64,000 nt of DNA from Tenacibaculum agarivorans (GCF_001936575.1 NZ_MSMP01000002.1:124001-188000), one strand, 5' to 3'; numbered from the stretch's first letter, positions 1-7,858 are shown. Numbers and translations are program-made. The notes: generated from the sequence alone by a model not told the origin.

Positions 1-912
1 CTGCTTATTGTTTGTAATCGAACAGAGGGAACTGGAAAAGGGGATTTTTGGGAGCTGTCCTCAAAAACCCCGTTAAAGCTCCTATTGCTCAGTTTGATAC
101 ACGATGGCGGACAGGAACTAGATATGAATCTTGAAAATTTAGAACGTATATTGGGGTGGTTCGACGTTCAACAACAGCGTTTAAACGCCTATGTACAAAA
201 ATGGTTACCCGTGCAGTACCACGAGCAGTACGAGAGTTTTATCGGTGGTACAGAGCCAAAGGTTCGTAAATCCATTATAGCGACTTGTAAGAGTTATTTG
301 TCGATGATGAGTAGCGAAACGATGCGCTACATCACAAATAAAGATACCTTAAACCTAGGGAGCATCCGCAAAGGCGAAAAGCCTACGATTGTGTATGTAC
401 ATATTAGCGAGAACCGTATGGCGAAAATGAAATTTTTGTTATCGGTGCTTAACAGCCAACTGTACAGCTACCTAATGGAAATGCCCAAGCCTACAGATAG
501 AGACTGTATCGTCGTGTTGGAGGAGTTCTCCTCGTATCATATTGACTCGTTTGATAAAATCGCTGTAACTGCTCGAAAACGAAGAATTACCACGATACTA
601 GTATTGCAGGACTTGAACCAAATCCACGCTGTCTATGGTAAGCATGGAGACACGATTTTATCGAATATGGTTTCGAAAATAATCTTTGGCGGATGTGGCT
701 TAAAAACCAGCAAATACGTGGAAGAATATGCAGGACTTACTACGGTGGAACACGAGGGGCGAATGATAGAACGTCCCTTGTTATCTGCCTTGTCTGTCCG
801 CCAGCTTCCATCTAATCAGGCGGTGCTTTTATCAGGGAGCATGCCAATTAAAATATTGAAAATGAGATACTGGTATGAGCAAAGAGCTCTTAAAAGAATC
901 GCAGGAAAATAA
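1..912 (+). CDS. Conjugative coupling protein, VirD4/TraG type (5' truncated by window edge)
   Basis: The reading frame is open from base 1, so the start and the Walker A part lie outside the window. The visible ~303 residues look like the C-terminal part of a type IV secretion coupling ATPase. A Walker-B-like segment (VVLEEFSSY) is followed by an arginine-rich helix (TARKRRI). A segment of the form LQDLNQIHAVYG...ILSNMVSKIIFGG comes next, which matches the VirD4/TraG pattern of a glutamine-rich sensor helix and a YG...N...FGG stretch. The family couples the relaxosome to the mating channel at the inner membrane and drives DNA export. A small membrane protein follows 18 bases downstream. It marks the left part of the window as conjugative-element DNA. 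A VirB4-like ATPase is the alternative but fits less well. Confidence 0.8.
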   Translation: MLIVCNRTEGTGKGDFWELSSKTPLKLLLLSLIHDGGQELDMNLENLERILGWFDVQQQRLNAYVQKWLPVQYHEQYESFIGGTEPKVRKSIIATCKSYLSMMSSETMRYITNKDTLNLGSIRKGEKPTIVYVHISENRMAKMKFLLSVLNSQLYSYLMEMPKPTDRDCIVVLEEFSSYHIDSFDKIAVTARKRRITTILVLQDLNQIHAVYGKHGDTILSNMVSKIIFGGCGLKTSKYVEEYAGLTTVEHEGRMIERPLLSALSVRQLPSNQAVLLSGSMPIKILKMRYWYEQRALKRIAGK

Positions 913-930
913 TAACAAAAAACAAATGAT

Positions 931-1230
931 ATGTTACTACATAAAATACTTACCATTTTAATAAATCTAATTGTGTACATCGCTGTACTGTCTTTTATTA
1001 TTACGATGTTCTGCGGAATCTTCGGTATAAAAAGTCCATTAGGGACGATTGCAAAAACGTTACAAAAGGTACTTGGAACTGTATGGCGTTGGCTTATAGA
1101 AATACTAACAGATCTTTTTAAAATACTGCTTCGTTGTTTGCTTATTTTGATAGAATATCTCTTTGAGTTCTTGGGCAGGATTTTTAGCGGGCTTGCCGAT
1201 ATTATTCGAGAGAAAAGATATAAAGGTTGA
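931..1230 (+). CDS. Small hydrophobic membrane protein in the transfer operon
   Basis: A 99-residue protein with an N-terminal membrane segment at about residues 8-32 and a second, amphipathic hydrophobic stretch at about 50-90 ending in a basic tail (REKRYKG). It starts 18 bases after the coupling-protein stop and its own stop codon lies inside a strong terminator, so it is probably the last gene of a transfer operon. I do not recognise a family. The position suggests a role in mating-pair formation or element maintenance, but that is inference. A reading frame on the opposite strand over the same bases looks like a shadow. Confidence 0.65.
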   Translation: MLLHKILTILINLIVYIAVLSFIITMFCGIFGIKSPLGTIAKTLQKVLGTVWRWLIEILTDLFKILLRCLLILIEYLFEFLGRIFSGLADIIREKRYKG

Positions 1231-1252
1231 TAGTTTACTATCAACCTTTTTT
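1222..1252 (+). terminator. Intrinsic terminator after the transfer genes
   Basis: Perfect 13-bp inverted repeat (1222-1234 and 1237-1249) with a TT loop, running into a T tract. It overlaps the stop codon of the small membrane protein gene (1228-1230), so it ends that operon. Confidence 0.9.
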
Positions 1253-1273
1253 ATTACTTCCTTTTTAGGGTTT

Positions 1274-1353
1274 CCAAAGGTCTCCTTTGGCAAGATGGCT
1301 TTGGTCGAAAAACTGTGAACGTAGTGAGCGTGTCCGTCCACAAGCTATCTTGC
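1274..1353. other. Hairpin cluster, possible oriT or structured leader
   Basis: Two nested or adjacent structures sit in a gene-free stretch. The first is a perfect 7-bp hairpin (CCAAAGG at 1274-1280, CCTTTGG at 1284-1290, loop TCT). The second is a long imperfect stem (1290-1304 with 1338-1353, sharing GCAAGAT and GCTT) enclosing about 33 bases rich in GTGAACGTAGTGAGCG-like sequence. The location beside a coupling-protein gene would suit an oriT. No nick site is identifiable by eye, and no relaxase gene is in the window. A transcription or mRNA structure is the alternative. Confidence 0.35.
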
Positions 1354-1400
1354 TAGTGCAAAACCGCCAAGTTTACTACCACTCCAAACTGAGTGTTTTT

Positions 1401-1826
1401 TTACTTTGGATATAATTTTATTTCTAGCATTACAGCTTCAGCAATTTCAATAGCTTCAGTTATATTTTCAATATTCACTTCTAATAACTGTCCTTGTGCC
1501 TGACTTAATCTATCTTTTTGATCTTGGTTTAAATCATTATAATATTCATTATTAACTAGATCTATTGCCGTTTCTATAAAAGCAGCTATTTTACCAGCAC
1601 TAACCATATAGTCTGATAGCATTTCACTTTCACTCTTTCTCCATTGTCTTGGTTGGTTGTTTTCAATAGCTTCTTTTTCTGTTTTATAAATAGAAGCATT
1701 AGTTAAAAATCTTCTATAAATATCTGCATCAGCTCCAGCTACACCATGCCTTCCACATTGATGGGCTCTTCTTATCAAATATTCATAGCGCATTGCATAA
1801 TCATCAGAGTACATATTATCTCTCAT
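1401..1826 (-). CDS. Hypothetical soluble protein, 141 aa
   Basis: A 141-residue, mostly helical, acidic protein without signal peptide or membrane segment. The N-terminal half is rich in Arg/Tyr (MRYEYLIRRAHQCG, DIYRRFL) and the C-terminal half is a long helix rich in Glu and Ile (IENITEAIEIAEAVMLEIKL). I recognise no family. It stands alone on the minus strand between the transfer operon terminator and a plus-strand membrane-protein pair. The convergent context and lack of homologous neighbours fit an accessory cargo gene of the element. Confidence 0.55.
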   Translation of the reverse strand: MRDNMYSDDYAMRYEYLIRRAHQCGRHGVAGADADIYRRFLTNASIYKTEKEAIENNQPRQWRKSESEMLSDYMVSAGKIAAFIETAIDLVNNEYYNDLNQDQKDRLSQAQGQLLEVNIENITEAIEIAEAVMLEIKLYPK

Positions 1827-1880
1827 ATCAATAAATTATTTAATAGTTTGTTATTTCGGGTATTTCCAAATATAATTATT

Positions 1881-2285
1881 ATGATGCTATTAAAAATTTT
1901 AAAAACGATCTTTTTAGGTGTTGTTTTATTGCTTGGGAATTTTCAAGTAATGGCACATACTTTTACTTATAACGATTTATCTGAGCATAGAAGATGTGAA
2001 GATATAAATCACCTAAATATACCACCACAAATATTACCTGTAAACTGGATGGTAGTTCGAGATCAATTTACAGGTAACGGAGGTCACTGTAATACGCTAG
2101 CAATGACATTTTTTCTTACGAGAATTATTTTATTTTTATCTGGTATAGGGATCTTCTTATTATCAAAAAAGAATAAATATACGATAGCTTGCTTTATTAT
2201 TTTTCTCATAGGTTTTAGTTTTCTTACCTATACAGAGCTAGGTATAAAAGATAATTTTATTATTCGTTCAGTGTATCATAATTAA
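1881..2285 (+). CDS. Exported membrane protein, first of a paralogous pair
   Basis: The chosen start is the ATG at 1881, because longer versions overlap the opposite-strand gene ending at 1826 and because this start gives a clean N-terminal signal or membrane segment (MMLLKILKTIFLGVVLLLGN) ending in MAHTF. The 134-aa product then has a periplasmic stretch with conserved RC and PVNWM residues, and two further membrane segments at about 75-95 and 98-118, separated by a SKKNKYT turn. Its stop (TAA, 2283-2285) overlaps the ATG of the next gene by one base, so the two are translationally coupled. The downstream protein has the same layout (H-x-F start, RC, P-x-NW, RI-x-L, KKNK). I recognise no family. 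Confidence 0.65.
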   Translation: MMLLKILKTIFLGVVLLLGNFQVMAHTFTYNDLSEHRRCEDINHLNIPPQILPVNWMVVRDQFTGNGGHCNTLAMTFFLTRIILFLSGIGIFLLSKKNKYTIACFIIFLIGFSFLTYTELGIKDNFIIRSVYHN

Positions 2286-2752
2286 TGAAAAAAATTAAAC
2301 TAGCTCTTGTTTCATTGTTGAGTGTTATTACTTTATTATTTGTGCCTAGCACATTTGCTCATAAATTTTATCCCAATATTGTACATCACTTTAATCGTTG
2401 TACTATTACAGCTTCGCAAACGTATCCTTTGTATGTTTTTCCTATGAACTGGAAATCTGCATTTAAAACTACTTATGATGATTATTCATGTTTTGGTGTT
2501 GCCTCTATGTTTGTTATAATACGAATATTATTAGTTTTACCTCTTATTGCACTGGTTCTCTTCAATAAGAAGAATAAACGTATATTAATCTTATTTTCAA
2601 TATTTACTGTAGCCTTTTTATTTATGGCTTATATGCAATATGGGCAAAAATATTATCATAGTTCTTTAAAAGAATGGATTTATTATGATAGAATCCTATA
2701 TAACCCAGACCATAATACAACGCTCCTAGAATATCAAGATTTGGGACATTAA
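2285..2752 (+). CDS. Exported membrane protein, second of a paralogous pair
   Basis: This 155-aa protein has a signal peptide or first membrane helix (residues ~5-24, ending TFAHKF). A cysteine-containing periplasmic part follows (RCTIT, FPMNWK), then two membrane segments at about 78-98 and 101-122 joined by FNKKNKRI. It shares the spaced residues RC, P-x-NW, F-x-x-x-RI-x-L and KKNK with the protein encoded just upstream, so the pair probably arose by tandem duplication. The start overlaps the previous stop by one base. The 3' end overlaps the convergent metalloprotease gene by 4 bases. Function unknown. Confidence 0.65.
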   Translation: MKKIKLALVSLLSVITLLFVPSTFAHKFYPNIVHHFNRCTITASQTYPLYVFPMNWKSAFKTTYDDYSCFGVASMFVIIRILLVLPLIALVLFNKKNKRILILFSIFTVAFLFMAYMQYGQKYYHSSLKEWIYYDRILYNPDHNTTLLEYQDLGH

Positions 2753-4734
2753 TAAATGGGGCGTAAGTGTAGATATCCTGAAACGTTCATTAATGTTTTT
2801 GTGCTTTTATTAGATAAATCTACCTCATATAAAGTGTTATTATGGTTGTAATAATATTTGTTGTTTTCAGGGTGTAAAAACGTTCTTCCAGTAGTGGAAT
2901 TAGGAATGTCAATATTTAGATCAGTAGTATTTCCATTAGTGATATCTAGTTCAACTATTTTATCATTTTTGATACAGTAATAGGTGTCATCTTGCGAGCT
3001 ATATACTAACCCTTTACTTTTATCTAGACTATCAATAGTGTATAGTACTTCATGTAGAATCTCACCCGTTTTATAATTCAATGTAACAATATGACTTGAA
3101 TTATAATAAGTATATGATGTGTTATTAAGATTAATAGTACTACCAAAACCAATATTTACGTCTGATGTAGGCAAGCCACTCTTTAGAATTGAAAAATTTC
3201 CATCCTCTAAGTTTATACTAATAAAGTCATTGTCTTTTATTGCTACGACTGTATTGTTTTCAGTGTATGTTAATAATTTCAAATCTTTATTTTGTAGGTT
3301 AGTGACGTTGATATTTGTAATATTATCTTCAGGTAATGAATATATTCTAATTCTATTTTCATTTTGATTTTTTAGTATATATGAAAATGTTTTAGGGTTA
3401 AAAACACCATCTTCCATGGTTAAAGGATCTGCATTGAATGGTGTGTTGTGATTTGTATTGGATGTTCCATCAAAATATAATTCTACAACTTTTTGTTGAG
3501 CAGGGTTGTAAGCTACTATACCAGGCTTTTTCTTAAGTGAAATAGTAGCTTCTTTTATTTTTAATTCAGGAGGATGAACTTGTCCTTTGTTTTGGTAGAT
3601 TAGAAAAGGTATTTCAGAATAATTTTTCAGATTATTAAAAGCAATTTTATAACGTCTTTTTTCACGACCCCATTTAGTTAAATCTTCTAATTCCTCACAT
3701 TCAAAATAATCCAGTAAAACATTCATTTGCGTAGGTATAAATTTACCTTCGATAGTTATATACAGAGAATCTAGTAAATCATGACTAGTAATTTCTTGAT
3801 TAATATCTGAATCATTTTCAAAATTATTGGTGCTTGTAATAATTTGATTAATTTCTATATCATCTATAAATGGAAACATTCCAAATTCATTAGGATATAT
3901 TTTCTTAATAAGCTCTCTCTCAAATGAACCTATTTCTCTGGTAACTCCTTTATGAATTTCAGGACTCATTAAATCACTAAATCCATCAGAATGCCTTAAC
4001 CCCAAAGAATGACCTATTTCATGTAAAATAGTTGTTTCCAAATCATCCTTTGAAACAAATTCATTATCTTTTTTATAATTCCATTCAATTACTTCTGGAG
4101 TATTTTTTGTTTCATCATCTTTAATGATCCTTATATATTTCCAAAATTCTGGTTCCAAAATTCCTTGTTGAATAGCCTCTTGTGCTAGAGTATTACGATT
4201 ATCAATTCTTTGGCTTTGTATAGCAGGATATCTATTAGATAAAGGCTTAAAGGTTTGTCCAAGCATTTTTGTATTACAGCTCGATTGGTTTATCCCACAA
4301 TCACTAGAACTCATACCAAGAATTTCACTATAACACTTAAAAGTTTGACAGTACTGTTCTGGTAATAAACCAGCATTCTCTAGGAAGAAACTTAGGTCTG
4401 TAAATTTTAAAATAATGTCACTATTTAGGTTATTTTCTTGATATTGAAAATTGAATTTATTTCCGTCTTTTAAATAAAAAGTTTCTTGCCCCCATTTCGA
4501 AAAAGCAGAATGGGTTGCACTTTCAAAATCTTCTTTAGTTATATTATTAGGTAAATTATCAAAGACAATAGAGTATGTTACATTAGAAGAATCTCTAAAA
4601 TTGAAAAAATTTTGTTTTTGATCTACATCAATTGTACTAGGGGTATTATCAGTATTAGTTTCTATTTCATCATCATTTTTACAAGATAGTACAGCGATTA
4701 AAAAAGTTAGGAGTATTACAGTAGTTTTTTTCAT
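2749..4734 (-). CDS. Metzincin (matrixin-like) lipoprotein metalloprotease
   Basis: The 661-aa product begins with a lipoprotein signal (LIAVLSC, Cys18), so it is probably anchored in the outer membrane. A zinc-protease domain occupies about residues 45-275. It has the full metzincin motif HEIGHSLGLRH at 238-248, with three His ligands and the catalytic Glu239, and a candidate Met-turn (DLMSP, Met256). Four cysteines at 129-153 could form disulfides. The C-terminal half (about 410-660) has repeats of the type 'x-V-L-x-Y-T-G-x-I' that resemble a beta-propeller. The family cleaves extracellular proteins; the substrate is unknown. The gene is monocistronic and convergent with the membrane-protein pair (4-base overlap). 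The propeller reading is by eye only. Confidence 0.75.
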   Translation of the reverse strand: MKKTTVILLTFLIAVLSCKNDDEIETNTDNTPSTIDVDQKQNFFNFRDSSNVTYSIVFDNLPNNITKEDFESATHSAFSKWGQETFYLKDGNKFNFQYQENNLNSDIILKFTDLSFFLENAGLLPEQYCQTFKCYSEILGMSSSDCGINQSSCNTKMLGQTFKPLSNRYPAIQSQRIDNRNTLAQEAIQQGILEPEFWKYIRIIKDDETKNTPEVIEWNYKKDNEFVSKDDLETTILHEIGHSLGLRHSDGFSDLMSPEIHKGVTREIGSFERELIKKIYPNEFGMFPFIDDIEINQIITSTNNFENDSDINQEITSHDLLDSLYITIEGKFIPTQMNVLLDYFECEELEDLTKWGREKRRYKIAFNNLKNYSEIPFLIYQNKGQVHPPELKIKEATISLKKKPGIVAYNPAQQKVVELYFDGTSNTNHNTPFNADPLTMEDGVFNPKTFSYILKNQNENRIRIYSLPEDNITNINVTNLQNKDLKLLTYTENNTVVAIKDNDFISINLEDGNFSILKSGLPTSDVNIGFGSTINLNNTSYTYYNSSHIVTLNYKTGEILHEVLYTIDSLDKSKGLVYSSQDDTYYCIKNDKIVELDITNGNTTDLNIDIPNSTTGRTFLHPENNKYYYNHNNTLYEVDLSNKSTKTLMNVSGYLHLRPIY

Positions 4735-4792
4735 TTTCTTTTAGTATTTCGGGGTTCACAAAGTTTTAGTAAATTTAATCAAATAAATAATA

Positions 4793-4818
4793 AAAAGCCT
4801 TTCATAGGAAAGACTTTT
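4793..4818 (-). terminator. Terminator of the 4865-5089 gene
   Basis: An 11-bp stem (4793-4803 with 4808-4818). The only non-Watson-Crick position pairs as G-U when read on the minus strand but is a C-A mismatch on the plus strand, so it works on the minus strand, downstream of the 74-aa gene. Confidence 0.65.
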
Positions 4819-4864
4819 ACTGCTTCATTTCAAAACTGTTACCCTAACAAATTACTACGAATCA

Positions 4865-5089
4865 TTAAGGCAAATCAGATGTGTAATATTGAACTACATT
4901 ATTGAGCGCTATGCTTAATTTTTTAGCTTCTAAATTTAAACTCTGACTAATACTTTCTCTGCCACTAGATGCTGCTAAATCAGAAGCAAATTCTAATACT
5001 CTTATTTCTGTAGTTATAAATGAAAAAAAGCGTGGGAAATCTTGTGAAAAATAGGCTTCGGCTACTTCTAAATTCTCTGATACTTCCAT
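4865..5089 (-). CDS. Small helical hypothetical protein, 74 aa
   Basis: A 74-residue acidic protein predicted to be all helix, with no signal peptide. It reads MEVSENLEVAEAYF followed by a Phe-rich part and a second helix. A minus-strand terminator lies about 45 bases beyond its stop, which supports a real short transcript. I recognise no family. It could be a cargo gene of the mobile element. Confidence 0.45.
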   Translation of the reverse strand: MEVSENLEVAEAYFSQDFPRFFSFITTEIRVLEFASDLAASSGRESISQSLNLEAKKLSIALNNVVQYYTSDLP

Positions 5090-5334
5090 AAAATATTGTT
5101 TTTTAATTCACAATACTTGTAGCCTATAATTTTAAAAAGCTGTAAATTATTTTGATTATTGGGGCTTATCAAATTGACAGATTATCAGGTGTTTGTCAGT
5201 AATATTGTTTATTAAATATGCTTTTTTGTTAGTAAATTCTAGTTTTTTTATGGATATCCTTTTTGAAATGACAAACTGTCATTTTTGAATTTTAACATTT
5301 CTTTTGGCATGAAGGTTGACAATTTTTTGTAAAG

Positions 5335-5369
5335 AAAAAAGTCTTAACCTCTCACCGATAAGACTTTTT
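5335..5369. terminator. Bidirectional-looking terminator hairpin
   Basis: Stem AAAAAGTCTTA / TAAGACTTTTT with a 12-base loop, so runs of A precede and runs of T follow. No plus-strand gene ends here, so it may be the remnant of a lost gene or may shield the CBASS operon from read-through. Confidence 0.5.
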
Positions 5370-5380
5370 GATTTTGTAAG

Positions 5381-5418
5381 GTGGCTTTCAAAAAAGAAAA
5401 AGGGTAAGCCACTTTTTT
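5381..5418 (+). terminator. Second terminator-like hairpin before the CBASS operon
   Basis: Stem GTGGCTT (5381-5387) / AAGCCAC (5406-5412) with an 18-base A-rich loop, followed by six T residues. It lies 12 bases after the previous hairpin and 125 bases before the HNH start. Confidence 0.5.
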
Positions 5419-5542
5419 CATGTTTTGTGATTGCAAATCTACATTTTTTTTGTTTTTACAAAAACTTTCATCCCTTTTTCTCGGTTTAAACTACTCCAAC
5501 ACCGATTTTTAAGCTGGGGTAAACAAATATTTTACATAATTA

Positions 5543-5788
5543 ATGTCGTACAAAAACAAAAAAGAGCAAGTTTGGGGCAAAGGAAAGAAAGTCAGAGGTA
5601 AAGATCCAAATCTTTACAGAAGAGACGATTTAGGAAATGAAATTTATTATCATTCTTATGGTAAAAATACTCCGATGGGTTGGGAAATAGATCATTCTAA
5701 GCCTCAATCTAAAGGTGGAACAGATCATTTAAATAATTTGAGACCATTACAAACTGAGGAGAATCGTAAAAAAGGTAATAAATATTAG
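5543..5788 (+). CDS. Small HNH endonuclease, first gene of the CBASS-type operon
   Basis: The 81-aa protein is a stand-alone HNH nuclease. A conserved lead-in (GKDPNLYRRDDLGN) precedes WEIDH (His51), then SKGGTDHLNNLRPL and EENRKKGNK (Asn65, Asn74), which is the D-H...GG...NL-x-PL...N-x-x-K pattern of the family. HNH proteins cut or nick DNA using one metal ion. The gene ends 6 bases before the cyclase start, so all three genes are probably one transcript. Reported STING-type CBASS operons are, as I know them, cyclase plus effector, so a nuclease gene here may be an accessory part or a hitch-hiker. It has no sensor domain of its own, unlike Cap5 (HNH-SAVED). The domain call is firm; the link to the defence system is inference. 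Confidence 0.8.
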   Translation: MSYKNKKEQVWGKGKKVRGKDPNLYRRDDLGNEIYYHSYGKNTPMGWEIDHSKPQSKGGTDHLNNLRPLQTEENRKKGNKY

Positions 5789-5794
5789 TAGGTT

Positions 5795-6856
5795 ATGGCG
5801 AAAGATTATGAATCGTTAATTAGAAAAGTTAAAAACAGAACTAATCCTGATATTGTGAATGAATCTGTTTTATTAGAGAAATCATTTAGAGATGAATTAG
5901 GAAGAACTACCGTTAAGGCTAATGAATATGTAAAAAGAGCTATGAGGGGTGTTGAGCCTAGATACACAGAAAGGACTTTTGAAGCGGGTAAAAAAGTAAG
6001 AGAACATTTAAAAAAGAATAATTCTAGTTTAGATTTTGAGTTTCAAGGCTCAGTAATGACCAATACTCATATTAAAGGTCATAGTGATATTGATCTGGTG
6101 CAAATAACCAATAGGTTTTATTTTCATGAGGGAAGACAGAACTTTCAAAAAGCTAAAGAATCTTTTGAGTATTCCTATACAGAAAAAGAAAGATTATCTG
6201 TTATTGCAGAAGGAACTAGTTTTGAAGGAGATGATAAGATGACTTTAAGAGAGGTTAGAATTGATGCTGAAAATGTTTTAAACAGAGAGTATAAATATGT
6301 TGATACTACCAAAGGTAAATCTATTGAAGTTAAACCTACAAACCCATCTAGAAAAGTAGATGTAGTAACTGCTTCTTGGTATAAAAATGTAAAAGCAGTA
6401 GCAAAAGCAGATAAAGAAGAAAGAGGAATTAAAATTTATGATAAAAATGATCATAAAATTTTACCTGAGGATTTTCCTTTTAGAAAGATAAAACTTGTTA
6501 ATCAAAAAGACTCTGGAGTTAATGGTCGTTTGAAAAAAATGATCAGATTCCTAAAAAATGTTAAGGTTGATTCAGATTATAAGATTGATCTTACTAGTTT
6601 TGATATAACTTCTATATCCTATAATATTCCCACTTATAAATATTCTGATAAAAGTTATTTAGAATTAGTTCATGTGATTTACGAAGAGATGTATAAGATT
6701 TATTTTGATAAGGTATATAGAGATAGTATTAAATCTGTTGATGATACTGAATATATATTTAGAAATAATCCTGAAAAAGTAGAGCATTTAGGAACTTTAT
6801 TAACTGAGGTTAATTTAATAAAGAACGATATAATTGGTGCTAGTTTTATTTATTAA
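5795..6856 (+). CDS. CBASS CD-NTase (cyclic nucleotide synthase, CdnE-like)
   Basis: A 353-aa nucleotidyltransferase of the CD-NTase type. It has the helix-turn GS motif (Gly85-Ser86) and a spaced acidic pair GHSDIDLVQI (Asp98, Asp100). A third acidic residue stands in RKVDVV (Asp189). The length and C-terminal helical part suit the family. CD-NTases sense phage infection and make a cyclic nucleotide that triggers a partner effector. Because the next gene encodes a TIR-STING protein, the likely product is cyclic di-GMP, as described for other bacterial STING systems; the clade assignment (E) is inferred from that context. The stop is three bases before the effector start. No E1/E2 or HORMA/TRIP13 ancillary genes are present. 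Confidence 0.88.
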   Translation: MAKDYESLIRKVKNRTNPDIVNESVLLEKSFRDELGRTTVKANEYVKRAMRGVEPRYTERTFEAGKKVREHLKKNNSSLDFEFQGSVMTNTHIKGHSDIDLVQITNRFYFHEGRQNFQKAKESFEYSYTEKERLSVIAEGTSFEGDDKMTLREVRIDAENVLNREYKYVDTTKGKSIEVKPTNPSRKVDVVTASWYKNVKAVAKADKEERGIKIYDKNDHKILPEDFPFRKIKLVNQKDSGVNGRLKKMIRFLKNVKVDSDYKIDLTSFDITSISYNIPTYKYSDKSYLELVHVIYEEMYKIYFDKVYRDSIKSVDDTEYIFRNNPEKVEHLGTLLTEVNLIKNDIIGASFIY

Positions 6857-6859
6857 AAG

Positions 6860-7780
6860 ATGAGGAAAAGAGTTTTTATAGGTAGTTCTTCAGAGGAACT
6901 AGGTACAGCTAAAATAGTCAAAGAAATTTTAGATAGAGATTTTGACGTAGTTATATGGAATGAATCAGTTTGGGATAAATCGGTCTTTAAGTTAAATCAA
7001 AATTTCTTAACAGATTTGCTATCAGCTACATTAAAGTTTGATTATGGTATTTTGATTGGTTCTCCTGATGATAAAGTAGAAGTTAGAGGAAAAGAATATC
7101 TTCAAGCTAGAGATAACGTCCTTTTTGAATTAGGTCTTTTTATAGGTAGATTAGGAATAGATAAATGCGCTTTTCTCGTTAGTGATGACGTTAAGATACC
7201 AACAGATTTCGGGGGAATTAAATTGTCTATGTACAACAAAACAAATCTATTTGATAAGATTAAAGAAATACAAGAATTATTTTTGAAATCCACTCACATA
7301 GATTTGAACTTTTTTCCTTCTAGTGTACTTGCCTCAACATATTTCGAAAACTTCATTAAATATGTTAATGAATACTATATTAATAATGGAGGGTTTACTT
7401 ATGAAGGTAAAAAGTATGATGATTGTGTTTTTAAAATAATGATCCCCGAAACTTTATCTGATAATTTGAATTTACAGTTTCAAAAAGAACAAAACAGAAT
7501 AGGTGTTGAAAAAATCTCATTTGGTTCAACTAATAGACCGAGAAATATTGGTGTAGATATTTCCATAACAGATGAAAATAAATTGATATTAATTGATTTT
7601 CCAACGACTCTATCAGGAATAAATCATGCTATTTCGTATTTATTACCCAAAGAATATAGGGAGCACTCTCAAGATTATAAAATTATCTTAGAGAGAGAAT
7701 TAAATAAGTTTATTGAATCTCTTGAAATTATTTTCCAGAGAAATAACTGTAATGATTTTATTGTTATTGAAAGGTTTTGA
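6860..7780 (+). CDS. TIR-STING effector (Cap12-like)
   Basis: A 306-aa fusion. Residues 1-140 form a TIR domain of the CAP12/PCTIR type: it starts RKRVFIGSSSEELGTA and has ARDNVLFELGLFIGRLG, whose Glu90 is the expected NAD-glycohydrolase residue. Residues 152-295 match a bacterial STING domain: FFPSSVLASTYFENFIKYV, then FKIMIPETLSDN, then the DFPTTL ligand-pocket segment (247-251) and a closing helix. In this family the cyclic dinucleotide makes STING pack into filaments, which activates TIR to destroy NAD and stop infected-cell growth. It starts three bases after the cyclase stop and is followed by a strong terminator. Assignment is from motifs; no alignment was run. Confidence 0.88.
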   Translation: MRKRVFIGSSSEELGTAKIVKEILDRDFDVVIWNESVWDKSVFKLNQNFLTDLLSATLKFDYGILIGSPDDKVEVRGKEYLQARDNVLFELGLFIGRLGIDKCAFLVSDDVKIPTDFGGIKLSMYNKTNLFDKIKEIQELFLKSTHIDLNFFPSSVLASTYFENFIKYVNEYYINNGGFTYEGKKYDDCVFKIMIPETLSDNLNLQFQKEQNRIGVEKISFGSTNRPRNIGVDISITDENKLILIDFPTTLSGINHAISYLLPKEYREHSQDYKIILERELNKFIESLEIIFQRNNCNDFIVIERF

Positions 7781-7815
7781 TAAAGATTCTGATACTATAA
7801 TAAAATAGAGAAGTT

Positions 7816-7853
7816 AAACAATTGCTATCAAATGAATTTGATAGCAATTGTTT
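7816..7853. terminator. Bidirectional terminator between CBASS and the convergent gene
   Basis: A perfect 18-bp inverted repeat (7816-7833, 7836-7853) with a 2-base centre, with A-rich and T-rich flanks. It lies 35 bases after the TIR-STING stop and 5 bases from the stop of the convergent minus-strand gene, so it can serve both. Confidence 0.9.
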
Positions 7854-7858
7854 TTAAT

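Larger units (their letters stand above)
5090..5542. other. Gene-free region with two hairpins upstream of the CBASS operon
   Basis: No coding sequence was found in these 453 bases. The region is very AT-rich. It carries two terminator-like hairpins (5335-5369 and 5381-5418, listed separately) between the small minus-strand gene and the HNH gene. The promoter of the downstream operon must lie between about 5420 and 5542, but I could not match a TTTG-N19-TAnnTTTG pair there. Confidence 0.5.

Noticed and set aside
1105..1341. Minus-strand reading frame across the terminator and small membrane gene
   Set aside because: It overlaps a gene with its own terminator and shows no family or start-site support.
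5305..5320. Second sigma-54-like match (TGGCATG-N4-TTGAC)
   Set aside because: It has two changes at key positions and is followed by two terminators before any gene, so no target fits.
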